NCBI RefSeq assembly: GCF_036373705.1
Contig: NC_089852.1
Span: 34,860,707 to 34,924,706, forward strand
Reading direction: 5' to 3'
Source: Amia ocellicauda
Lineage: Eukaryota; Chordata; Actinopteri; Amiiformes; Amiidae
Length of the DNA stretch: 64,000 bases
The position numbers and the translations under genes were made by a program. Under the pieces are notes generated by a model. That model was not told where the DNA came from and did no database searches. It worked only from the letters and a program-made list of their open reading frames with translations. Positions 41,258 to 53,810 of this stretch are shown here, in pieces. Each line of letters opens with the position of its first letter. The stretch's first letter is position 1.

Positions 41258-43390
41258 GATGGTTGAGGATTCTTCTGTTTCAGCTGAGAGAGGACTGAAC
41301 TGTTTGTCTCCAGATAGATGTCTTGGGGATGTGAACTACGGTTTGGATTTAAATTGGGTTTTAATTTGCTGAGTACGAACACTAAATATTGTAATCTAGT
41401 GGTATCTTTTTTGTGTGTGTGGATATTTTTGAACGCATAACTGGAAATTCAGATAATATCTGTGACATCACGTAGTTTTGCAATTCAACACAAATGTCAA
41501 TTTACCATGGAAAGGAGAAAAAATGCTCATCCTTTTTGAGAGAAAGTGGTACTGAGCTGCTCTTTACACAGACTTCTAACCATGAGAGTCAAAAAGGTAT
41601 ACATTTACTGTACTATTAGGGGTACCCAAAATGTATTGTTCAGGGTCTATTGTGCTTATTTATTTATTCATTCATTCAAGCTTTAGTTATAAATTGCTTA
41701 ATTTTACTAGATATTAACTTAATTGCTCATCACTTACTTATTTCTACAGATCTTCAGCAACTCAATTATTTAAAATAAAAAATCTGAACCAATTAGGTCA
41801 CCCCTAATGTAACAAAAAAACATGTAACGTAATTAATTAATTATAATTATACCATTATAACTAAGCTGGAGGGTTTTAGGGGAGGAAAACAAGGTATAAT
41901 TATATATTTTATGAAACAGAAATATTTACCGACGGTGCCATAGAGATAAACTGCTAATTATTAAAATTGTGAGCTAGAGTGAAAACTCTATGAGTTCATG
42001 AAGACTTTTATTTGTATTAAAGACTAAACAGTGCCCCTATGAATCTGTGTCTTCCACAGCCCTGAAAAACACATTGCACTGGCTTACAGTGCAACCGCCA
42101 CAAGCATTAACATGATACAATTATGGAACTCAATACTTGTCATAATAAATCATTTTATATTTCATTATCATTGATTTCATTATCAAAGAGTTATATAGCT
42201 AAATCTAGTAATAATAATCAGAATATATATTCATAGATCGTAATGTAAGAACGACACCTTATTCTATATAATTAATATACGTAGGCTTTTTACACATAGC
42301 AAGTTACAACTTACACAACTGCTCAGTATTTGTGCAAAACATATTAAATATTATTTTTTTTACATTTAAGAAAAATATATAAGGTATTAATTGTCTCCTA
42401 TCTTCTTTCTCTTCTCTCTCTGAGTCGGAGCTCTTGAAAGGAGGGTCCTGCAGGGCCACAAACCCACAACCCCTCCCCACTTGCCTCCTCCAGACGACCG
42501 CTCCTGCTATTCTCCCCTTTATCTCCTGTTCTCAATCCCACACTCCTTTCTGGCTGTTTCCCTTCTGCTTTCCAAAAAGTGTTGGTAATTCCTTTTCTCA
42601 AAAAAACTAAGCATCTAGTCTACCTCTCTTCCGAATTATCATCCTGTCTTCCTTCTCCACTTACTCTCTAAAGCTTTTCACATAACACCATCTAATCCTG
42701 GGCTGAGTGGACCCAGGGCCCAGGGCAGATCGCCCTGTTTGTCTCGGGTTGAAAATGACAATGTGAAAGCGCTTGATTTTCAACTCAGGGTCAATTGTCT
42801 AGTGTGAAAGCAGCTTAAGACCCTGGAGTGGGAAGTTCAGCCTCCGCTCTCTTTCTAACGACTCACTCTTTGACCCTGTGCAGTCCCTGCCAGATGCAGC
42901 TCATCCAGGCTACTCCACTACTCTGCTCCCCATCATGTCTCACATCAAGCTCTACATCTCTTGGGCTCTGAACAAGAAAACCTGTGCCTTGGCTCTGCTG
43001 TACTTCGCAACTAATGGTGTTACAAATGGCTCCCTACTCTTAGAGTCCGCTATGACATTCTACCTTATAGGAATGTGCTTAATTTCAAAACTATAAGGAG
43101 CAAGTTAACCAGCATCCAGTTTCGGCTTAGTCATAATATACGGGGGTCAGTCCATACTGTGAATTTGTGGCACATTGACCATTTCAGAGGAAGAAATTCC
43201 AGAGCTGGATATTTAGCCTGGCTGCGAGTCAGGGATTTGCTTGCAAGAGGAATTTGCCTTGCCTTCTCCTGCTGGAACCTGAGAAAGCACAGCCGCAAGA
43301 CAATCAAGAGAAGCATCGATTGACAGGATAAATTGCATGGCAAAGTTAGGATGCGCTAGCACCACACAATTTAAAAGCAATCCTCAGTTG
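41258..43390. other. AT-rich intergenic sequence
   Basis: No exon recognised. The cytokine promoter should lie at its left edge (41258-41500), but no TATA box or composite site can be called safely. Open frames around 42398-42601 and 42878-43323 look like decayed repeat sequence. Confidence 0.4.
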
Positions 43391-43391
43391 A

Positions 43392-44231
43392 TTAAATGCC
43401 ACAAACATCACAAACAGAATTCCAGTCTTGGGGAGTCAGAACATGGAAAGTACTATGTTTCCCAGGGCCTCTGCTATTTTTAGCTTTATATTTTTTACAT
43501 GCTGTGAGATTAAAAAGATGTTTAGCCATAGAAGAGCATGCAGGCAAGAAATACTGGTAGTACAGGACCATGCCAAGAAACTGCCTGCTCATTTTTTGTG
43601 ATGGTGTACAGCCATCCTCAAGCATCAAAGCCTCTTTCTGAATCCCAGAGATTATTTGTATTCTATAGACAGTGCCCAGACTAGTAAATCATCAAGGTAG
43701 CAAAGTAAGCTTGAGAAATTTAAGTCACCACAAATGCTTAACATCATGTGCATGGATGATGCAGGGCTGTTACACAATGCCTGGGGTAAGCAATTATATT
43801 CATGCAACCCTAAAGTAGTGATGAAAGCAGTATATTTTCTGTCAGATTCATGAAGAGGGATGTTATAGAAACCTGAAGTTAAATCCATGGTGCTAAAATA
43901 AACATTCCCTCCTAATGCAGCAAGGCAGTCAGCTTGACGTGGTAGAGGCAGCTTTAAAAGTTCTGGCATTTAGCCACCTGAAATCCATGCAACTGCTTGA
44001 TGGCCAATATGGTTCTTGTTTCTGCGTTGTGATGGAACTGTTAGATAGGGGATATTGGCTAGCTGTAGATAAGTAACAGTCCTGAACTGTGTCTGGAAGA
44101 CTTATTGCCTGTGAACGGTGTATGGTAATCACCATGGTATGCCTAAAGATTTGTGTATGAAAACAGATGGAAGACCACTGCAGAAAGGAGAAGTGACCTA
44201 CCGCACCACTGACAAGCTGAATATCATGCAT
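43392..44231 (-). mobile_element. Relic of a Ty3/gypsy-type retrotransposon (reverse transcriptase)
   Basis: Minus-strand peptides match reverse transcriptase. FSTMDLTSGFYNIPLHESDR and FITTLGLHEYNCLPQALCN are followed by LLCYLDDLLV with the Y-x-D-D box (43969-43652), then FLGMVLYYQYFLP and AKHLFNLT (43628-43392), the connection towards RNase H. The pieces lie in different frames with stops, and no terminal repeats were seen. It is a dead fragment. Confidence 0.85.
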
Positions 44232-45238
44232 TCAAACTGCAATGATGCCAGCATAGCACAGGAAAGAAGACCAGGGAAAACCAACCCCTGTTCATAGCCC
44301 AGGTGATTTTGGCTTACAAAGCCATCATGGGAGGAGTCGACTAACTGCTGAAATACTACAGCTTCCTGAGAAAAAACATCAAGTGGTACAAAAAGCTTGA
44401 ATTCCACCTTATTTTCCCTTTCCTGTTCTGTATTCTGCAAATTAAAAACATATTCATGTTTTTTAAAAATATATACTTGGTTATATTTATTTATTTGTTT
44501 CCCTGCCAATTTAGTAGTTTTTGAAGGTTTATTTAACCCAGTACTAATTTATCAATTAACCTGGATGCTAGTAATGTATTATTCAGGGTCTGAGATCACG
44601 AATATATTTAAATACATATTACAGCGTCAAAGAAGAATAAAAAACTTTCTTAGGAGCCCTGGCGATTTATATAAGCAAAAAGATACCAGACACATTTAGT
44701 TTTCTATTGTGTACAAGAAAGTATTACATACACAGTACATGTGTGTTATAATGAGACTTTATACTGTGTATAACTGATGTTGTTCAAGACAAAAAATGTC
44801 CCAAAGTAGTATGATTCTGTCTTAATTGAAGGAGAGATCAAACACGCAATACACGACACTGGTTGAAACGGAAAGCCGTTGATTTCAATGCAAGCGCAGG
44901 ATGAGCGACCTAGCGAAAGTACGCGTGCGCAGTGAACACGCCCATAAATCTGCTGGTAATAATTACGTATATTTAAAATGATTTTGCCCGTGTTATTTCA
45001 TAGTGACCAATTTGCTAATTACGCACAGATGACAGGGTGAGCTACCTATGGTTTGAAAGCTGCTAAAACAGTAATAGTGTTGAAAAGCAAAGCCCATTCT
45101 GACGGGTCCTTCTGTGGGAGCTGCTTCGGATTGCAAGTGTTAAATACAGTAATAGTGTTGAAAAACAGCTGGGAGCCGATTCAGACAGGGCCTAATGTCT
45201 TCAGTCGCAGCAGCTAATTTCAGCCGGCTCTGAGCAGC
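44232..45238. other. Intergenic sequence upstream of CXorf58
   Basis: No gene seen. A motif ACAGTAATAGTGTTGAAAA occurs twice (about 45068 and 45147), 79 bp apart, suggesting a small decayed tandem repeat. Confidence 0.4.
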
Positions 45239-45239
45239 G

Positions 45240-45333
45240 GACGCGGACGCTCAGTGTCGGGCTGTGCGGGACGGTGTCCGGGGAGGGACGCGGACGCTCA
45301 GTGTCGGGCTGTGCGGGACGGTGTCCGGGGAGG
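45240..45333. repeat. 47-bp GC-rich tandem duplication in the CXorf58 promoter
   Basis: Two exact 47-bp units (45240-45286 and 45287-45333) beginning GACGCGGACGCTCAGTGTCG, inside the CpG-rich promoter. Confidence 0.9.
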
Positions 45334-45445
45334 GACACGCCTGCTCCTCCTCGCGCGCTCCTGGTTCCGCAGCGCCGCGCGCCGGCCGAGCCCGGGCCAG
45401 TGCGTCTGTTTCCTAGCAACCGCGTCAACATCCGGGGACCAGGCT
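45317..45445 (+). promoter_or_regulatory. CXorf58 promoter with X-box-like site
   Basis: CpG-rich promoter region resembling the apoo/kif3a promoter at 26596-26760. GTTTCCTAGCAAC at 45408-45420 is one base off the RFX X-box consensus (GTNRCC-N-RGYAAC). It lies about 50 bp before the chosen start codon. RFX control of a cilium or sperm gene is the inference. Confidence 0.6.
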
Positions 45446-45471
45446 CGGCTGTGCGGGCGTCGGCGCTGCGC

Positions 45472-48400
45472 ATGCAGATCAGCGCACTGGGGCCCTCAGG
45501 TAAGCACTGCTCCCAAATATCCTGCAAAATAATCATGTCATGTGTACTTCATTAACTAACTGTCAGGGATGCATGTTCTAATATATCTTATTTACTTACC
45601 TGTGCTATTCCTTCTTACTTTTACATCCTATAGCTGATGCATACTACTTCTAACCTAAATTATAGTACTACTACTTCGATTACAACATATCACTGATATT
45701 ATTAATCTGCAGACTACCATAAAACATTCACGGCACTGCCGTCCTTGTGTGAATTAATGACAACATAATTAATAATAATGAACACATCAATGCGCGTTTT
45801 AAAATTGACTTCTGTTGACACAATCAGATGTTTTGTGGACTGTCAGATTATTGTAGATATATGGGCTCCAATAAGTGTTGCTCCATTGTATATGAAGTGA
45901 ACTTCGAGAAAGGCTGACTGATTGTATTGATGTCTCGAAATGTATTGTATACAGCTCTACAACTGATGTTAAATAGAAAACGCTTCAATTAAACATTTGC
46001 CTTTTTCTGTTCTGTTCAACTTTCACCCCGTTCACTCACAATGGTCATTATCATTAATCATTACCTAAGAATATTTTCTATTTTATTGATAATAATACTG
46101 TATTTTGTCACACTTCTTTACAGAGAGGATGGACATAAATGATGCTGCCATAACAATTCAAAGGTCCTGGCGTTCACACCGCGACAGGCGCCTGTTCCGC
46201 CTCCTGAAGCACACAGTTATCGCCGCGGTGAGTTCAAACCCAGCTCGCACAGCAACCGTGTACAACCATCACAACAAATAACACATAATCACATTTGTTC
46301 CATGCAGACATTTCAATATCCCACATTGTGTTGATTATTGTGATCCCCAGGAGCACTGCCTGACTGCGGAGGTCCTGAGGAAGTTGAGTCCCAGTGAAGC
46401 GGAGTTGTTGAGAGACCCCAGTCTGAAATGCAAGGTCAGATTCAGGTACTGCTGTCTGTCCATCTACACCCACTGGCTGCTCACTGGGGAAAGGTCAGAT
46501 AACTTGTGTTGGGGGGGAAAATATGTGTAATCCTTGTCTTTCTTGAGAAAGTTGCAGGGCGTGCATACATGTGTGCAGAAGACAAAACTGACATGAAACT
46601 GTGCTCAGCAGCAGTACAACAGGACCTGTTTCCATTTCAGGTGTCTTGTGACCCGAGTGTGTCTGTTTTGCGAGTCACAGGTTCTCTGGTTGCGAGTTCC
46701 CCCCGGTCCTCGTCTTCAAGATCTTTCACCAGAGAGGAGGAAGCAAGTACATCACTGGGAGAAGAGCCTTCAGCCGAGCGAGTGCGGTAATGCGTCTCTT
46801 CATCCCATCTGCTGTTCTGTGGGGACGTAAACCCCTGCTCTTCTCAATCAATCAATCATTCAATCTTAATTGATACATCACCCATCTCGAGATAATTGCC
46901 TCAGAGGTACAGATCAATGTGTACAAGGAACACAGGTCAATGTATACTTGAAGTAGAGCGAATTAATTAACCTTTAACCACAACTGTATAGGCCTTTCCC
47001 TCTGTGGCAGTGTATCTCATGATCAATCAATCAGTCTTTATTTGGTATAAGGCCCTCCGCAGAGTTGCTACAGGGTGCCTTACACGGTGAAATCAACAAA
47101 AGCTAATGTAAACAATGGAAAAACCCCAAAGATGGAGTTTGAATGTTTCTCAGCATGGAAAGCAAGAGAAAGACAGCCCAGACACAAGAGAGCCCTGTTT
47201 AAAACTCCTGCTCACCCAGCAGAAGCAGTCTGTTCATGTGGTGCTCTTTGCACTGTTTAAGCCTCAGGCTAGTTCCCTGTAACCCTGAGGGGGAAGTTAA
47301 GTATTTCTCCTCACTTCTGAAAGCCTTTGCCCTGAGTGCTTCATGTCATCACTGCAGATAAATTGCCTGCCTCTTTCCCCGCTGTTTGCCTTCAATCCCA
47401 CAGGCGGCTGCCGATGCCTGCAAGATAATGGGGAGAAGGATGTTTTTCAATCAAATCGTACTCGATGAAATGCAGCGTCACAGACAGAAAGTGGTGAATG
47501 AAGAGGACATCACATGCATGAAAGACTATATGCAGGTGGGTAACAGAGGAGCCTGGGATATCTCACCGAGATATTTTCACAGCAGCAGCGGAGACCATTC
47601 GTGTATGTAACTAATAAGCATATTAATTACTGGTTTCATATTGCATTATGATTATTGTTTTAAGAGCTGCAGAAAGGGGAATAATGCACATGGTTGCTTT
47701 ATCCTCATCTCCAGTATTCCAGTCATCTGGACGAGATGCCGGCGTACATGGGAGGCAGAGAGAACTGCTGGAGGACTCTGTCTCTGCAAGGGCTGAAGCG
47801 CCATGGTACCACCCAACAATACAGGTTAGTCAGAGCCACTGCCATCCATCTTTTGACTATGAACGGTCTCTGAATGGTTTTGGCTCCTGCGCTAGTATTG
47901 GAATTGGAAGAACTGTTGCCTTTGATCACGTCCTCAGCCTAGCTAGACACAGGACTGTGACTTTCCATCCTGAACTGACATACATCACAGACATACCTTC
48001 TGCCCGTTCTTTTCTTTCCTCTCTAATGTAACATAGTTGCGGGTGTTTCAATCTGTGTGTAAATGACAGCTACAAATGTGGGCAAGACTTAGCACTCCAA
48101 GCATTATTTCTGTCCCCGAGGATTACCGGAGTTGCCAGGCTGACTGAGTGTGGTCTGTCCCTGTATCGTGTGTTCACAGCTCGTTCACCTCTGTGCGGAG
48201 ATCAGCCCAGGCTCCCGCCACCCCGAAATCATCGTCTCGGCGCTCTGGCAGAGCCCGCCGTGCCGCCGCCAAGATGAGGAGACTATACACCTTGTACACG
48301 GGGAATGGGGTAAGCCCGGCCCCAGCACTGCCATTTCCATTTGCCCACTATAGTGCTTGGAATGGACCGCTTCAGTCCTACCCCTGACCCCCTGGTTACC

Positions 48401-48708
48401 CTGTAAGCCTTGATTAGCCAGAGTGTGGTGGCAGGGTTTGGTGTTCCTGTGCTCCAGCTTTAGGTACAGCATCTCATCCCTTCCGATTCCAGGTGGAGGA
48501 GAAGGAGTATAAGCAGCCGCCCCCCCCGGGAGCTGTGGACCCTGGAGAACCCCTGGGTGCCATTCCCTCTGCTCCCCCGGGCGAAGAGTCTCCTTTCTCT
48601 GACAGCGAGTGGGAAGAGGAGGCGGAGAGGCTGTGCACCTGGACCGAGCAGCTCTCTCTAGAGGACCTGGGCACACCTGCCTCGGCCTTCATTTCTGAAC
48701 ACGCTTAG
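45472..48708 (+). CDS. CXorf58: CXorf58 homologue, IQ-motif protein of unknown function
   Basis: Eight coding exons: 45472-45499, 46124-46227, 46351-46445, 46681-46786, 47404-47535, 47715-47824, 48180-48309, 48493-48708; phases agree and give 306 residues (human 332). The N-terminal IQ-type motif IQRSWRSHRDRRLFR (21-35) suggests calmodulin binding. Conserved blocks include FRLLKHTV.AAE, CKVRFRFSGCEFPPV, VFKIF, SKYITGR, DACKIMGRR, YMGGRENCWRTLSL and KMRRLY. The exon 4 acceptor (46681) was chosen because it alone keeps the family frame. The C-terminal 71 residues are acidic and proline-rich and match nothing I recall. An in-frame ATG further upstream (45274) is possible. The role is unknown; the human gene is expressed mainly in testis and ciliated tissue, as I recall. 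Confidence 0.85.
46840..47070. repeat. Decayed interspersed repeat in CXorf58 intron 4
   Basis: Contains two blocks of TCAATCAATCA type (about 46848 and 47022), the second followed by a TCTTTATTTGG stretch, as in common fish interspersed repeats. Family not identified. Confidence 0.35.
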
Positions 48709-49304
48709 TGACTCCCAGCAGGCCCCGCCCCTGGCCTCTGTCCTGACACAACGCTCTTCTGTGAAGTGAAATGTTCCGTCACTCGCAGTCCTGTCACGAC
48801 TCGGTCTCTCCCCCTCGGGTCTCAGAGCTGTACGGTTCTTCGTCGGCCTTCATCAATATGGACACACAGCCCTGTCTCCTGCCGAGTAAAATGTTGTAGT
48901 CCGAGGCTGGTTTTGTTTGCAGACTCCTTCTAAAATATAGTCACCAAGCTCAGGACTGTTCTTTACCGCAAAGACGACACTTGGCATTGTATGTATGCAG
49001 AAAGGCATGCAAGATACACTGAGGATTGATCCCTTTGCTCCGTTCATCCTTCAGCTGTATTTCATATGTAACTTCAGTGGAAGTCACAAACACTTATCGA
49101 TGGCAATTAGTTTTTGGCTGCACATGGATTTGAGTACATTTCTCCCTAAATTCTGTTTTGCATCAAATCTTTCTGTTCAATATGCATCGAATTCAAGGCC
49201 TATATTTTACAGTGTCTGTGCTGCCTTCTGAAAACCAGTTTGGTAAATTACATGTCAATCAAGAGCTTAAAATCAGACATTTGAACAAGTACAAATCAGT
49301 GAGT

Positions 49305-49310
49305 AATAAA
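49305..49310 (+). terminator. CXorf58 polyadenylation signal
   Basis: AATAAA about 0.6 kb after the CXorf58 stop codon. A TTTATT at 49332-49337, read on the minus strand as AATAAA, would end klhl15, so the two convergent genes may finish within 30 bp of each other. Confidence 0.5.
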
Positions 49311-49331
49311 GGCAGATTAACAATATGAACA

Positions 49332-52169
49332 TTTATTTTTTGCAAGAAATTACAAAGTGTTCAACCAGCAGTGAACAATCAGCTTGTAATAAAGAATATC
49401 TGTAATCTCATTTTATCTTCTCAAATACCTTTAACCTAAGAGTTAAGAGATGTTGTTGAACAATGACAGGATGAGAGTAATTCTAAAAATCTAACCATGA
49501 CAGACTGTGCACTAGATAAAAATATTACACTTTGAACTGCACAGAAAGAAAACAAAAAACTGTACAAAGATTGCAGTTTGGCATTTTATATACACAATAT
49601 TAACATTGGGAAAAAAGAGTGAAATGAACATAACCAAAAATATACAAAAATAAAAGTCAGTTCCAAAAAATAAAAAAAAAGTTTTTCTTTCTTAATCTTG
49701 AAAGCATATTGAAAGGGAAGGAGAATGGTTGATCACGTCAGTGCTAATGCACCAGGACAACATAACAGAAAGACAGAATATTCCTGATTCATGAAAGCAG
49801 GGAAATATCTGAAGAAAAACTCATGGAGGAAGAGAAAAACCAATGCCATTCTGTTGTTCCTCACTGAATGACACACTGTACTGTAAAGACACACTATCTG
49901 AGACGGTGATGGAAGGCCCCTGGGAGTCAGACACGCTGCTAGTGTTAAACCTTTTCAACACAGACAACACATTCACAGCTCATTCACAGGTACATCGTAT
50001 ACCTGCAGCAGGTAAAGAGACCTGCAAGTCCCTGGACAGGCAACTGGTCTCGACAATATCCATAGCAAGAGAATCTGGCTCAGTATACACCCTCTACACG
50101 ATTCTGTCAAGCGCCAATGGGTGGATTGGGACAGGAGATGAAGTGTGTTATTGGACTGGTCTGGCAATAGCAATGCCCTGTGCAAAACGAGGCAAGCATC
50201 ACGCATATAACTTCAACAAACCCAAACCCTGCCCAGCACCTATAGTCATGAGAATGAAGGCCAACCCAACCAGCAAAATAGGTGCCACAAGGTCATTCCC
50301 ATCTAAACATTTTTTTATTTTTTCCCCCCTCCACATTATTATTTTGTAGTGTCTTTTCATCTGTATTATTTGTGAGATTTTCTTGCTGAAGTACACCACC
50401 GTGTAGAGGGGGATGAATGAGATAAAAGGCGGAACAACTCAATTCAAGGAACGGGTTAAATGTGCTGGTTTCTGTGACTTTCGGACATGTCCTATAACTA
50501 GAACAAAACCGACATCCAAGTGAAGATGTGAATTCACAGCGTGTCTGTGCTGGAGGACAGGAAGCAGTGCACAAACCATGGAGGACAACGCACACAAGAA
50601 GGAAGCCAGTATATATGACCCACACCCATTGTGGATTAACAGACAATATATTGAAGGGAAGGACAGCTAAGATTGCATTCATATTTTCACCCCTGTAAAT
50701 TATTATACCTGACCGCTGCAAAGGCCACGTGCAAGATTCAAATTTAAATGAGGAGTTCAGGTTTGAAGACTACTCCTGAATGAAAACTGCATTAGACACC
50801 AAGCAACCATATACCACTTCACAAATCTACCAAGAGCACCCCACCCTTATCCCCAGCAAAACAAAACAAAGAAAACATTCCCTTATAAATAAAATAAATA
50901 CAGAAAAGCTCATTTACATTCTGGTGTAGGTTTATTTAAAAAAAAAACAAAAAAAAACACACACATAATGTGTAAACATTGCAACTGTCGTGCTGTGCAA
51001 ACAAATAATTTATAAAATTGACTAGCGACAGCCTGTCTTCAGTTTAAGGTTATATCCTAAACAATACATGATCAACGGGAACGTGATCCAAAACAAAAAA
51101 GAATGAACACAGGAGATTGATTCTGCTTTAATGAGCCGGCATGATTTCGCCAAATGAAATGGAGTTAATCAATTAAGGGCTAAACCAAATCAGAACTTTG
51201 ACCCACCCGTGAATGGCAAATTACAATGTTGTACCTTATTGCATTTTCAGTCATAAATAGTAGAAAGTGGCTTCCGTCAATAAATTAAACCATGAGAGGG
51301 TACAGGTTTACACCTGTGATTGAGAGGCAGGTCAAAGTTTTGGTCTAGCCCCGAGAGTGGTTAGTTTTGTCATGCAGGGGCTTTACGATGTGCTTATTGC
51401 CCTGATTTCCAAAACACATTCACACAAAGAATTCAATAAAAGAACAATTTAAGAGAATTACTTTTCAGAAAAAAAAAATACATTCTTCAATAAACTACTG
51501 GCTGTAAAAATGGGCAGATCTCTGAATCACTTAGAAAAGGGATGCAAATGTACGCTTAATGGATGAGAGGTATACTAGAATTAGTCTGATAATTGATACT
51601 TAACATTTATAGGTTGATTTTCAAGGCTCTTTCCCCAGTGCCAACTTTAATTATTCATAAAAGGTGCACTTGAAAAAGAGAATTTAAATTAATATTGCTT
51701 TCACAGAAACACAGCTTCAGACATTGTTTGCAGTTTATCTGTAATCAGTGTCAGTGGAGTAGGCCTGTCATTCGCACTGAAGCTAAATGCTACAGAGAAA
51801 CATGTGCTGATGTTAAAAAAACAAAACAACATGGTGACACACAGAGGGACTCAAATTAAGACATCTGGGTAGCAATGCTTTTGTTGTGCTTAGCCCTTTT
51901 CAGAATCACTGCAACCTAAAATTAAACTTAAAAAAATGAATAAAAGGAAATAAATACATAAATAATATTATTATTAATTAAAAAAAGCTCCATCTGTTCA
52001 TGAGAACGGAGGCTAGTTTGGCATCTTGATAATGAAGTTACTAACAGGTGGGCACCCAGTGTGAAATGTGGGGGCTGCAGACACAGGCCACAAGGATCTC
52101 GAGTAAGCCAGTTGGACTGCAGCTTGAGGGTCTCAAGGCTGGTCCTTCGACATGGGGAACCATTCCTCC

Positions 52170-52231
<62 letters not shown>

Positions 52232-53810
52232 CCTCACACACAGGCCCACAGCTACAGACAGAAGCCTACCACTTGTTCAACATGAAACAATTGGCGTTGT
52301 TTATGTTCATGGATTTTAAATCAAACTCCTGTAAGAAATGCAGCAGTTGCTTCTGCAGTATACAGGCCTTATGGCTTTTTCTGTTGTTGTTTTATATATT
52401 AATATATATAAAGCCACATGATTGACCCACACCAATCAATGGTCAAGACATTATTACTGACCACCGAAGACTGAGATTACACGTGAAATTTGCAACTGAA
52501 GAAAAAGTATGCATATAAATAATTGGGTATTTGTATGTAAGTAAAGGCTGTGAAAGCTGTGCAGGAAGCCAGTGGTACGTCTTTCAATGCTCGCTATAAC
52601 AGACAGGCAGACAGATTGACAAAGGCACAGCCATCTCCTCCTGCTGATCAGGAAGCAGACGCAGCCAGAACGGTTTTAACATACAAGTGTAACGGCAATG
52701 CCAGCCAACAACAGAAAGAGGTGCAGAGAATTCTGATCTCCCTGCATTATCACCGCCATCTCCAGGAGAGACTACGGCTGCGTTCAATATTTCTTCGGTT
52801 CTAATGGGTCGTTTTCACTTAACAGCAGCTGAAACGGTTCTTAAAGAGACGGAAAGCGAGGTCGTTTCCTCAGAGGATTTCCCTTATGAATCAGCAGGAT
52901 CCTGATAACACAACTGTCCGGCGGCGGAGGAGGAAGAGTAGCAGCAGTAGGCAGCCCATTGCAGGCAGGGTCTTGCAGCTCAAGTCACTGTGACCCTCCT
53001 GCACTGTGCCCCTTAGTCAATATTGATTTCCTCTGTGTTTTCACTGGGGTGGCCAAGGCTGGTGAGTTCACGCTGCTATCTGCTCAGTCACCTTCTATAA
53101 ACTACATTTCACTACCATCCCTACTGCCTGTCCCACCACCTCACTGCACAGGCTGGTCTTTGCCCATCAAGACCTACAGAAGACTTGTACTTCTCCAACA
53201 CGGACAAGATATAGTAAACTATTTAGAACAGCAGGAAGAAGCTTATTATGGCAAGGGCAGGAAAAGCTAATGCACCTTTTATAAAAAAACACAAGCAGAC
53301 CCCTAAGCTATTTTCATTGAGGTTGGGATAATGACTCCACTAGGCCGTTGCAGATGACTTACCTTGAGATATTTATAGGAAATAGATTTTGCCCAAAAAA
53401 ACAAAAGAAGGAATCTGCACAGACATTTATTTATTTTTTATTGTTATTGTTTTTGGAAAATTCATATTTTGAAAGAATGAGAGTTGATCTGAGGATGAGG
53501 CATAAACTGAGATTACTCACCTTCCTCTGCCCCCCAAAAACTATTCATATCTCATAACAACCCATGGACAAATGGGGGGTTATTTTGTTTGACTATACCA
53601 TAGCAATAACCACTGACCTATTTTATTTTTGTATTTTGTTTTGAGAAAACAAATATTTTGTTTATTCTTTTTTTTTTTAACAATTTTCTTTTTTCTTTTT
53701 CCTATGAAAAAAAAAAATCAACCACTGGGTTTTTAAAACGCAAAAGGAGTCTCAGGAACAAGAGAGAGAAAGAGTGAGAAAGAGGGAGAGTGAGGCAGAG
53801 TGTGTGCTCC
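49332..53810 (-). other. Likely long klhl15 3'UTR and intergenic DNA
   Basis: Nearly 4.5 kb without any exon on either strand. KLHL15 has a long 3'UTR in mammals, so much of this may be transcribed on the minus strand. Candidate AATAAA signals (minus) lie at 49332-49337 and in the A/T-rich stretch near 50930. Open frames around 49843-50721 and 52959-53270 look like chance. Confidence 0.4.
52174..52242. repeat. Compound (CT)n-(CA)n microsatellite
   Basis: About 20 CT units followed by CACACA repeats. On the minus strand (klhl15 sense) this is a (TG)n(AG)n tract. Confidence 0.9.

Noticed and set aside
45201-45555. 92-111 codon frames on both strands before CXorf58
   Set aside because: They arise from the CpG-rich promoter and its 47-bp duplication; only the last part is in frame with CXorf58, and an upstream start cannot be supported.
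46641-46680. Alternative acceptor for CXorf58 exon 4 at 46641
   Set aside because: It has a better polypyrimidine tract, but adds 40 nt and breaks the frame that matches the CXorf58 family (FSGCEFPPVLVFKIF).
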